In this document: in pieces, positions 1 through 6,027 of the stretch | How positions within the stretch are numbered: position 1 is the first letter of the stretch | How the letters are laid out: each line of letters starts with the position of its first letter | Source: Actinobacteria bacterium UBA959 | GTDB taxonomy: Bacteria; Actinomycetota; Actinomycetes; S36-B12; UBA5976 | Length of the DNA: 20,532 nucleotides | Direction of reading: 5' to 3' | Assembly: GCA_002293025.1 (NCBI GenBank) | Contig: DBCL01000014.1 | Coordinates: forward strand, 176,538 to 197,069 | Notes under the pieces: model-generated | What the model saw: only the letters and a program-made list of their open reading frames with translations | What the model was told of the DNA's origin: nothing | The model's database searches: none | Translations under genes and position numbers: made by a program

Positions 1-267
1 ATCGTTGATTTCAGCGAAGACCCAACCTTGTTCATAGGTAGTGCACTTTCACCTTCTCGGGTCACCAAAGTTTTAGTGCTCGATTTGGAAGCCAAGGTTG
101 CTCGGGTGTGGGTGCCTGATTTTCAGCTCTCACTTGCTATCGGTCGTGAAGGCCAGAATGCTCGGCTGGCCGCTCGCCTCACAGGCTGGAAGATAGATAT
201 TCGACCAGACACCGACCCAGAACTTGCTGACCTGCCAGTGGCCAGCCCGATTCCGCCTGCGCAGTAG
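1..267 (+). CDS. nusA: Transcription termination/antitermination factor NusA, C-terminal part (5' end outside window)
   Basis: The reading frame is open from the first base and ends at TAG 265-267, giving the last 88 residues. NusA binds RNA polymerase and nascent RNA and modulates pausing, termination and antitermination. The visible part is the second KH RNA-binding domain. It has the typical run ALSPSRV, then VPDFQLSLAIGREGQNARLA with the GREG loop, then LTGWKIDI. After it comes only a short Pro-rich tail, with no acidic AR repeats of the E. coli type, as is usual in Actinobacteria. ylxR follows 7 nt later, the classical nusA-ylxR-infB order. The N-terminal and S1 domains lie upstream of the window, so nothing can be said about the start or promoter. 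Confidence 0.95.
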   Translation: MVDFSEDPTLFIGSALSPSRVTKVLVLDLEAKVARVWVPDFQLSLAIGREGQNARLAARLTGWKIDIRPDTDPELADLPVASPIPPAQ

Positions 268-274
268 ACTTGCC

Positions 275-541
275 ATGGCTTTTGAAGATGGATCTATTGG
301 CCACCCGATTCGAACATGTATTGGGTGCCGCCAACTAGCCCCTCAACAGGAGTTGTTACGCGTAGTACTGCACGGAAATTCGGTGGTCCCAGACCAAGAC
401 CGAAAACTTGATGGTCGAGGGGCATACCTGCACCAAAACATCGAGTGTGTTGATCGAGCAGTTTTGCGAAGAAGTTTTACTCGACCACTTCGAGCAACTA
501 CTTCGCTAGACCTCGAACAGCTGCTAGCACTATTTAAGTAA
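275..541 (+). CDS. ylxR: YlxR/DUF448 family RNA-binding protein
   Basis: An 88-residue protein of the YlxR (DUF448) family, encoded almost everywhere between nusA and infB. The family hallmarks are present: RTCIGCRQ near residue 10, LLRVV, DGRGAYLH in the middle, then a further Cys, and a basic RRSFTRPLR stretch. Known family members are small RNA-binding proteins; the Bacillus subtilis protein has been reported to modulate RNase P, and whether that holds here is unknown. ATG 275 is chosen because it lies 7 nt after the nusA stop and gives the family length. A longer in-frame start at 224 would overlap nusA by 44 nt and add residues without family similarity. No Shine-Dalgarno sequence is visible, so translational coupling to nusA is likely. 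Confidence 0.93.
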   Translation: MAFEDGSIGHPIRTCIGCRQLAPQQELLRVVLHGNSVVPDQDRKLDGRGAYLHQNIECVDRAVLRRSFTRPLRATTSLDLEQLLALFK

Positions 542-575
542 CACAAACCGGCGCAAGCCACGGATCACGGGAGAT

Positions 576-591
576 GTGAACGGATGTTCAC
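576..591 (+). promoter_or_regulatory. Short hairpin in the infB leader
   Basis: GTGAAC (576-581) and GTTCAC (586-591) are perfect complements around a GGAT loop. The hairpin lies in the 121-nt spacer between ylxR and the preferred infB start. No T-run follows, so it is not a canonical terminator. It may be a leader RNA structure or a dyad operator; its function is unknown. Confidence 0.45.
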
Positions 592-652
592 CAAATGAAG
601 CAATGAGGTTTACCTACTAACCGCCCGTGTCTGAAATTGACCCGGGCCACAC

Positions 653-658
653 AAGGAG
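653..658 (+). promoter_or_regulatory. Shine-Dalgarno that decides the infB start
   Basis: AAGGAG lies 4 nt before GTG 663. It lies inside the reading frame if the upstream GTG at 627 is used, so it favours 663, where the protein begins with the family-typical MSKVRVYELAKELG. Confidence 0.65.
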
Positions 659-662
659 TGCA

Positions 663-3311
663 GTGTCCAAGGTTCGGGTCTACGAGTTAGCCAAAGAACT
701 CGGAGTTGAGAGCAAAGTTGTCTTAACCAAGTTACAAGAACTTGGTGAGTTTGTTCGCTCCGCGTCATCCACTATTGAAGCTCCAGTCGCCAGACGACTT
801 GTTGAAGCTATGGGTGGAACAGTTGCAGCTAAGCCAGTAAAGAAAGCTGCCAAAAAAGCGGCAGCACCAAAAGTTGCAGCACCAGTAGTTGAGCAGCCAC
901 CTGTTGCTGAAACACCACAGCCTGCAACACCTCAAGCACCAGTTTCTGCAAATCCGGGCACTGGCCAGGTTGCTCCTCGTCCGCCAGCAGCACGGGGTGG
1001 AAACAATCCATTTAGCGCTCCTCGCCCACCTGCATCAAGAGCGGGCAACAACCCATTTGGTTCACCAAGATCTGCAGCACCACGGCCTGGCAATAATCCA
1101 TTTACATCTGCTCCAGGATCAAACCGTCCTGCAGGACCGCGCGGCCCTAGACCTGAAGGTGCACCACGAACTGGCGCACCACGTCCTGGATCTGGCGCCC
1201 CAAATAGAGATGGTGCTCGCGGACCAAGAAACTTTGGAACTGGTGGACCTAGCAGTTTTCGTCCAGGTGGAAACACTGGTTCTAGACCAGGTGGTTTTGG
1301 TGGATCAAGTGCACCAAGTTCTGCTCCAGGAGTTAGACCAAGTGGTGCCAAGCCTGGAGGCCGTCCAGGCCCAGGCGGTCGCGGTCAAGTTGGTGGTGCT
1401 TTTGGTAAACAAGGTAGCAAGTCCAAGCGCAGTTCTAAATCAAAGAAAACTCGTCGCGAGGAATTTGATAATTTAGAAGCACCTGAATTAGGTGGCGTAA
1501 GTTTGCCGCGCGGTAATGGGCAAGTTATCAAAATGCGCAGAGGTTCTTCATTGAGTGACTTCGCTGAAAAAATTGGTGCTAATCCAGCAGCTTTAGTGAC
1601 TGCACTATTTCATTTAGGTGAAATGGTTACGGCAACTCAATCAGTAAGCGATGATTTAATGATCTTGTTGGGCTCTGAGATGAATTTTGAAGTCCAAGTT
1701 GTATCTCCAGAAGATGAAGATCGTGAGTTGTTGGAGTCATTTGATCTTGATATGGATTTCCAAGATGAAGACAATGACCTTCAAATTCGTCCTCCAGTGG
1801 TAACAGTTATGGGTCACGTAGACCACGGAAAGACTCGCTTACTGGATGCGATTCGAAAAACTAACGTAATTGCAGACGAAGCCGGTGGAATTACTCAGCA
1901 TATTGGCGCCTATCAGGTGGTAACACCACATCAAGGAATTGACCGAGCAATCACTTTTATTGACACACCAGGCCACGAGGCGTTTACCGCTATGCGTGCT
2001 CGCGGTGCTAAAGCCACCGATATCGCAATCTTGGTTGTTGCCGCAGATGATGGGGTAAAGCCGCAAACAATTGAAGCGCTTAATCACGCTCAAGCGGCAA
2101 ATGTGCCAATCGTGGTTGCAGTCAACAAAATTGATAAACCAGGGGCTGCTCCAGACAAGGTTCGTGGACAACTAACCGAATATGGATTATTAGCTGAAGA
2201 ATATGGTGGAGATACTATGTTTGTTGATGTATCAGCGCTTTCTGGAATTAATCTAGATAAGTTGCTAGATGCAGTACTACTAACAGCAGATGCTGCAATT
2301 GATTTGCGAGCAAACGCAACCGCTACCGCAAGTGGTATTGCAATTGAAGCTCACTTGGATAGAGGTCGCGGTCCAATTGCCACAGTTTTGATTCAACGTG
2401 GAACTTTGCATGCCGGTGATTCCATCGTGGTGGGTGAGGCCTACGGCCGAGTTCGAGCCATGTTGGATGAAAACGGAGATGCTTTGGAAACAGCTGGACC
2501 ATCAAGGGCTGTTCAGGTGTTGGGCCTTTCTTCGGTTCCAGGTGCTGGAGATTCATTCTTAGTAGTTGATGAAGACCGAACTGCTCGGCAAATTGCTCAA
2601 ACTAGAGGGGCTAGAGAACGCAATGCGTTGCTAGCTCAAAATAGAAGCCGCAGAACTTTGGAAGATTTCTTAAAGAACATCGAACATGGCGAAACTAGTG
2701 AACTGCGCTTGATCATCAAGGGCGACGTATCTGGTTCAGTGGAAGCCCTAGAAGATGCCTTAATCAAGATTGAGCACAATCCTGAAGTTCAACTACGTGT
2801 AATTCATCGAGGTGTCGGTGCTATTACAAAGAATGACATTGATCTAGCCAGTGCATCAGATGCAGTAATCATTGGCTTTAACGTTCGACCTGAAGGTCAA
2901 GCACGTGAACAAGCAGATCGAGCTGGAATTGATGTTCGCTTCTACACAATCATTTATCAAGCAATTGATGAAATTGAAGCGGCTCTTAAAGGCATGCTCA
3001 AACCAATATATGAAGAAATTGAATTGGGCACTGCCGAAGTGCGTAACATCTTTAAATCTTCTAAGGCAGGAATTATTGCTGGCTGCATGATCAAGACTGG
3101 AACTGTTAAGCGTAATAGCAAGGCGCGGATCGTTCGAGACGGTGCAGTGATTGCTCAAAACCTAAGTATTGATTCATTGCGTCGAGAGAAAGATGATGCC
3201 ACTGAGGTTCGCGAAGGCTTTGAATGTGGTATTTCATTCAATAACTTTAACGACGTTAAGGTTGATGACACCATTCAAACCTATGAGCTAAGAGAGAAGG
3301 CTCGTGTTTAA
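663..3311 (+). CDS. infB: Translation initiation factor IF-2
   Basis: IF-2 is the GTPase that delivers initiator fMet-tRNA to the 30S subunit and promotes 50S joining. With GTG 663 it has 882 residues, typical of Actinobacteria. It opens with the IF2-N motif KVRVYELAKELGVESK. A long low-complexity linker rich in Pro, Gly, Arg and Asn follows (about residues 55-260), containing three GNNPF units spaced exactly 15 residues apart. The G domain shows G1 GHVDHGKT (384-391), GITQHIGAY, G3 DTPGH (434-438), G4 NKID (488-491) and G5 SALSG. The C-terminal beta-barrel and tRNA-binding domains are complete to the end (IFKSSKAGIIAGCMI). An in-frame GTG at 627 would add 12 residues and is less likely. The stop TAA directly abuts the rbfA ATG. 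Confidence 0.97.
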   Translation: MSKVRVYELAKELGVESKVVLTKLQELGEFVRSASSTIEAPVARRLVEAMGGTVAAKPVKKAAKKAAAPKVAAPVVEQPPVAETPQPATPQAPVSANPGTGQVAPRPPAARGGNNPFSAPRPPASRAGNNPFGSPRSAAPRPGNNPFTSAPGSNRPAGPRGPRPEGAPRTGAPRPGSGAPNRDGARGPRNFGTGGPSSFRPGGNTGSRPGGFGGSSAPSSAPGVRPSGAKPGGRPGPGGRGQVGGAFGKQGSKSKRSSKSKKTRREEFDNLEAPELGGVSLPRGNGQVIKMRRGSSLSDFAEKIGANPAALVTALFHLGEMVTATQSVSDDLMILLGSEMNFEVQVVSPEDEDRELLESFDLDMDFQDEDNDLQIRPPVVTVMGHVDHGKTRLLDAIRKTNVIADEAGGITQHIGAYQVVTPHQGIDRAITFIDTPGHEAFTAMRARGAKATDIAILVVAADDGVKPQTIEALNHAQAANVPIVVAVNKIDKPGAAPDKVRGQLTEYGLLAEEYGGDTMFVDVSALSGINLDKLLDAVLLTADAAIDLRANATATASGIAIEAHLDRGRGPIATVLIQRGTLHAGDSIVVGEAYGRVRAMLDENGDALETAGPSRAVQVLGLSSVPGAGDSFLVVDEDRTARQIAQTRGARERNALLAQNRSRRTLEDFLKNIEHGETSELRLIIKGDVSGSVEALEDALIKIEHNPEVQLRVIHRGVGAITKNDIDLASASDAVIIGFNVRPEGQAREQADRAGIDVRFYTIIYQAIDEIEAALKGMLKPIYEEIELGTAEVRNIFKSSKAGIIAGCMIKTGTVKRNSKARIVRDGAVIAQNLSIDSLRREKDDATEVREGFECGISFNNFNDVKVDDTIQTYELREKARV
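985..1119 (+). repeat. Three 45-nt coding repeats (GNNPF units) in the IF-2 linker
   Basis: The pentapeptide GNNPF begins at nucleotides 999, 1044 and 1089, residues 113, 128 and 143, an exact period of 15 residues. The units share an approximate pattern of Arg, any residue, GNNPF, then Ser/Ala-Pro-Arg. Synonymous codons differ between copies (AACAAT, AACAAC, AATAAT), so the repeat is kept at protein level and is not a recent DNA duplication. Confidence 0.8.
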
Positions 3312-3743
3312 ATGGGAGAGGCCAGAGCTAAAAAAGTAGCCGACCGCATTCGAGAGATTGTGGCGTCGATGATTGAGTTCAAAATCAAAGATCCGCGCAT
3401 TGGTTTTGTGACAATTACTGAAGTGCGCGTTACTGGTGACCTTCGAGAAGCATCAGTTTTTTACACAGTTTACGGTGATGAACATGCGCGCTCGGGAACT
3501 AAAGCTGCTCTAGATTCAGCCAGAGGCATGATTCGCTCTGAAGTGGGAAAGCAGTTGGGGATCAAATTCACCCCTTCTCTGGAATTCATTTTGGATGCCA
3601 TTCCAGAGGGTGCAGCTCGGATTGAAGAGTTGTTGCACAAAGCCAAATTAGCTGATGATCAGGTGCATGAAATTGCAACCGGGGCTACTTGGGCTGGCGA
3701 TTCAAATCCGTACCGCACTGATAACAACCCTAAAGCGGTGTAG
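3312..3743 (+). CDS. rbfA: 30S ribosome-binding factor RbfA
   Basis: RbfA is a small single-KH-domain protein that binds the 30S subunit and helps late maturation of the 16S rRNA 5' region. The 143-residue product shows the family pattern: RVADRIREIVA-like start (KKVADRIREIVASMI), KDPRIGFVTITEV, DLREASVFYTVYG, then an Ala-rich helix and LEFILD near residue 90, followed by a short polar tail. It starts at ATG immediately after the infB TAA with no spacer, so it is almost certainly translated with infB. Its position between infB and truB is the canonical one. Nothing is unusual in length or motif content. Confidence 0.96.
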   Translation: MGEARAKKVADRIREIVASMIEFKIKDPRIGFVTITEVRVTGDLREASVFYTVYGDEHARSGTKAALDSARGMIRSEVGKQLGIKFTPSLEFILDAIPEGAARIEELLHKAKLADDQVHEIATGATWAGDSNPYRTDNNPKAV

Positions 3744-3752
3744 TTGCTCAAG

Positions 3753-4652
3753 ATGACTACTTTCGATGCGATTGCGGTAATTGATAAACCATTAGGAATC
3801 ACATCACATGACGTAGTAGCCAAATTAAGAAAAAGCCTGAATACCAAAAAGATTGGTCATGCTGGCACATTGGATCCGCAGGCTTCTGGTGTTTTAGTTC
3901 TAGGAATTAATCGTGGAACCCGCTTTATGCAGTACTTCGTGGCAGATAGTAAGAAGTACGAGTCCATAATTAGATTAGGGGTCGCAACCGATAGTGATGA
4001 TCACGATGGAACTATTACTTTTACTAAAGACAATCAATTAACAAGATCAGAAATTGAAGCAGCATTGAGTGCTTTCCGAGGCCCAATCATGCAAAAACCC
4101 AGCAGCGTCAGTGCAATTAAAGTCAATGGTCGGCGGGCTCATGATCTTGTCAGAGCTGGAGAAGTAGTTGATTTACCAGCAAGGCCTGTAACAGTTCATG
4201 AACTAATCATGCTTGATTTAGAGCATAAAAATATAGATGGTCTGCAAGTTACTGATATCACGGTACATGTGCACTGTAGCTCTGGGACATATGTGCGAGC
4301 CATCGCGCGCGACCTAGGCACAGCCCTGGGTGTTGGTGGGTCAGTTTTTACGCTAAGAAGAACCCAAGCAGGCGGATTTGATTTGTCCGACGCAAGTGAC
4401 TTAGAAGATGTTGCTCAGATGAAGTTTCACAAGCTGGGCGATATTGCAGTTCGAATATTACCAACTCATGAGATAAATGATGGATTTGTTAAAGACATAG
4501 CGCACGGACGAGCAATACACATACAGGCACCTGAAGGTGACAAACTTGCTCTTTTAGATACCGCTGGCAGATTAGTAGCAATTGGAAAGCAAGATGCAGG
4601 AGTCTTTCAACCAGATAATGTCTTCTTAACAAGAGATGATCTAAGTGCCTAA
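3753..4652 (+). CDS. truB: tRNA pseudouridine(55) synthase TruB
   Basis: TruB converts U55 to pseudouridine in the T-loop of nearly all tRNAs. The catalytic-domain motifs are clear: VIDKPLGITSHDVV near the N-terminus, then GHAGTLDPQASGVL holding the nucleophilic aspartate (D41 from ATG 3753), and later SSGTYVRAIARDLG around residue 175. The final 60 residues form the C-terminal TruB/PUA-like domain that contacts the tRNA acceptor stem. At 299 residues the length is normal. The start is uncertain by three codons: a TTG at 3744 directly after the rbfA stop is in frame, while ATG 3753 is the conventional codon; neither has a good Shine-Dalgarno sequence. The 3' end overlaps the ribF start by 8 nt. 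Confidence 0.95.
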   Translation: MTTFDAIAVIDKPLGITSHDVVAKLRKSLNTKKIGHAGTLDPQASGVLVLGINRGTRFMQYFVADSKKYESIIRLGVATDSDDHDGTITFTKDNQLTRSEIEAALSAFRGPIMQKPSSVSAIKVNGRRAHDLVRAGEVVDLPARPVTVHELIMLDLEHKNIDGLQVTDITVHVHCSSGTYVRAIARDLGTALGVGGSVFTLRRTQAGGFDLSDASDLEDVAQMKFHKLGDIAVRILPTHEINDGFVKDIAHGRAIHIQAPEGDKLALLDTAGRLVAIGKQDAGVFQPDNVFLTRDDLSA

Positions 4653-5550
4653 GACTTCAGTTGCGATTCTTGGCGTGCTGGATGGTGTTCATCTAGGGCA
4701 TCAACAACTAATCAAGCAAGCCGTTCAAATAGCAGAGCAGTCAGATTCATTGGTTGTAGTTGTCAGCTTTGACCCACACCCGGCAACTGTGCTGCAAAAA
4801 AGTCAACCAGAACTTTTGTGCACACTTGAGCAGCGCAAACAACTGCTAATTGAGTTTGGTGCTGATCGAGTTATAGTCTTAAATTTCAACGAAAAGATGA
4901 TGCATCAGTTGCCCGAGGAATTTATCGCACAAGTACTGCAGGAAGAGTTAAGCGCAGTGGCAGTGGTGGTAGGGGAGGGATATCGATTTGGGTTTAAGGC
5001 ACAAGGCACTGCTCAAGACATTCAAGACGCAGGGATTGCAGTAACAAGTGTTCCGCACATTGAATTCAATGGTGGGCGCATTTCATCCACTCGAATTCGA
5101 CAAGCTATCAAAAATGGTTTGATGGATGAAACAGCACTAATGCTCGGCCGCCCCTACACAGTTTTTGGAGAAGTTGTGCAAGGGGATCAGCGAGGACGGG
5201 AACTTGGCTTTCCAACGGCTAATCTAAAAATTGATTCAGACTTATTGATTCCACAATCAGGGGTCTACGCGGCATTTGCGTTGCTAGCTAATGAGATTGC
5301 ACCAGCAGTTGTTTCGGTTGGAGCCAACATCACCTTTGGTGGAACAGAACCTCGAGTTGAAGCACACCTAATTGATCAAAGTGGGCTAGATCTTTACGGC
5401 ACGAATTTAGGCCTGTCCTTTATTGAGCGGATTCGACCCATGTTGGCCTTCGATAGCCAAGCGGCGCTGATCTCAGCCATGGAAAGAGATCGGGCTCAAG
5501 CCTCCACCATCCTGGCTGATACTCTTCCACCTGATTCCAACAGGAATTGA
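4645..5550 (+). CDS. ribF: Bifunctional riboflavin kinase/FAD synthetase
   Basis: RibF makes FMN from riboflavin and ATP, and FAD from FMN and ATP. The N-terminal nucleotidyltransferase half has GVLDGVHLGH (residues 10-19; the family usually has Phe where Leu12 sits), FDPHP, and SSTRIR near residue 152. The C-terminal riboflavin kinase half starts around residue 168 with GRPYTVFGEVV and contains GFPTAN (188-193), whose PTAN binds nucleotide and metal. At 301 residues it is complete, but the N-terminus is short: the first strand starts at once, without the usual 10-15 residue lead. GTG 4645 lies inside truB (8-nt overlap), pointing to coupled translation. A hairpin-rich leader of rpsO begins directly after the stop codon. 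Confidence 0.95.
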   Translation: MPKTSVAILGVLDGVHLGHQQLIKQAVQIAEQSDSLVVVVSFDPHPATVLQKSQPELLCTLEQRKQLLIEFGADRVIVLNFNEKMMHQLPEEFIAQVLQEELSAVAVVVGEGYRFGFKAQGTAQDIQDAGIAVTSVPHIEFNGGRISSTRIRQAIKNGLMDETALMLGRPYTVFGEVVQGDQRGRELGFPTANLKIDSDLLIPQSGVYAAFALLANEIAPAVVSVGANITFGGTEPRVEAHLIDQSGLDLYGTNLGLSFIERIRPMLAFDSQAALISAMERDRAQASTILADTLPPDSNRN

Positions 5551-5578
5551 CGGTTTCTGGGCGGGCGCCCGGATACCG
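5551..5578 (+). promoter_or_regulatory. rpsO leader hairpin 1
   Basis: Positions 5551-5562 pair with 5567-5578 (CGGT/ACCG, one T-T mismatch, then TCTGGGC/GCCCGGA with one G-U) around a GGGC loop. The hairpin starts on the base after the ribF stop. No T-tract follows, so it is not a standard intrinsic terminator, although U-less terminators are discussed for Actinobacteria. The GGGC loop is complementary to GCCC 5609-5612 just before the rpsO ribosome-binding site. Confidence 0.65.
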
Positions 5579-5585
5579 ACATATA

Positions 5586-5605
5586 GGACCTAATTAATTA
5601 GGTCC
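5586..5605 (+). promoter_or_regulatory. rpsO leader hairpin 2, perfect 20-bp palindrome
   Basis: GGACCTAATTAATTAGGTCC is a perfect palindrome; as RNA it gives an 8-bp stem with a UUAA loop. It lies 7 nt before the Shine-Dalgarno GGAAGG (5613-5618) of rpsO. As DNA it could also be a protein-binding dyad. Its position suggests control of S15 synthesis, which is autoregulated through leader RNA in several bacteria; direct evidence here is lacking. Confidence 0.7.
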
Positions 5606-5628
5606 CGCGCCCGGAAGGTAACTAAAAC

Positions 5629-5895
5629 ATGTCTGACGCTAAAACTAAAGAATCCGTAATCAAGGATTTTGCACAGTCAAAAGATGACACTGGATCTCCT
5701 GAGGTTCAAATTGCATTGCTGACTCAAAGAATTACCGAGATCACTGAACATTTGCAATCACACCCACAAGACCACCATGGTCGTAGAGGTTTGCTGCTAA
5801 TTGTTGGTCGTCGTCGTCGTTTGCTTGATTACTTGAGCAGAAAAGATATTGAGCGTTACCGAGCTGTGATTGCTCGTTTGGGCATTCGCCGCTAA
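5629..5895 (+). CDS. rpsO: 30S ribosomal protein S15
   Basis: S15 is a primary 16S rRNA-binding protein that nucleates assembly of the 30S platform. The 88 residues match the usual length of 88-89. Hallmarks are TGSPEVQIALLTQRI, LQSHPQDHHGRRGLLLIVGRRRRLLDYL, and a C-terminal RYRAVIARLGIRR. ATG 5629 has Shine-Dalgarno GGAAGG ten bases upstream. The gene is preceded by two hairpins and followed by another structured RNA before pnp, so its expression is probably controlled at RNA level. The rpsO-pnp pairing is conserved widely in bacteria. Confidence 0.97.
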   Translation: MSDAKTKESVIKDFAQSKDDTGSPEVQIALLTQRITEITEHLQSHPQDHHGRRGLLLIVGRRRRLLDYLSRKDIERYRAVIARLGIRR

Positions 5896-5906
5896 AACTA
5901 AAAACA

Positions 5907-5976
5907 CGAGAGAGTGACCGCAAAAAGATGACGGTCCTCGGTGGTGGGTTTCGGCTAAAGGTAGCCGCGACTCTCG
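5907..5976 (+). ncRNA. Structured pnp leader, candidate Actino-pnp RNA motif
   Basis: The rpsO-pnp spacer (132 nt) can fold into a multibranch structure. An outer stem joins CGAGAG (5907-5912) with CTCTCG (5971-5976), and an alternative register is possible. Inside it are two hairpins: GACCG 5916-5920 with CGGTC 5932-5936 (A-rich loop), and CGGCT 5952-5956 with AGCCG 5963-5967. The Actino-pnp motif is a known conserved actinobacterial RNA in the 5' region of pnp, proposed to mediate PNPase feedback. Location and a multistem layout agree, but I assign it from context and cannot test the consensus. A GC-rich tail (5985-6008) could form further pairs before the pnp Shine-Dalgarno sequence. Confidence 0.6.
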
Positions 5977-6027
5977 ATCGAAGACCGGGTAAACCGCGGG
6001 AGCTCTCCTTAAATATATGGAGTAGTA

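Noticed and set aside
224..274. Upstream extension of ylxR
   Set aside because: It would overlap nusA by 44 nt and add residues unlike the YlxR family; ATG 275 gives the expected N-terminus.
889..1476. Long alternative-frame and antisense open frames over the IF-2 linker (also 932-1351 minus)
   Set aside because: They are by-products of the repetitive Pro/Gly/Arg coding sequence; their products are Leu/His/Gln-rich or Pro/Gly-rich without any family features, while IF-2 is unambiguous.
5551..5578. Hairpin 1 of the rpsO leader as an intrinsic terminator
   Set aside because: No T-tract follows the stem and the leader has other pairing options with the ribosome-binding site; a terminator role is not excluded but not supported.
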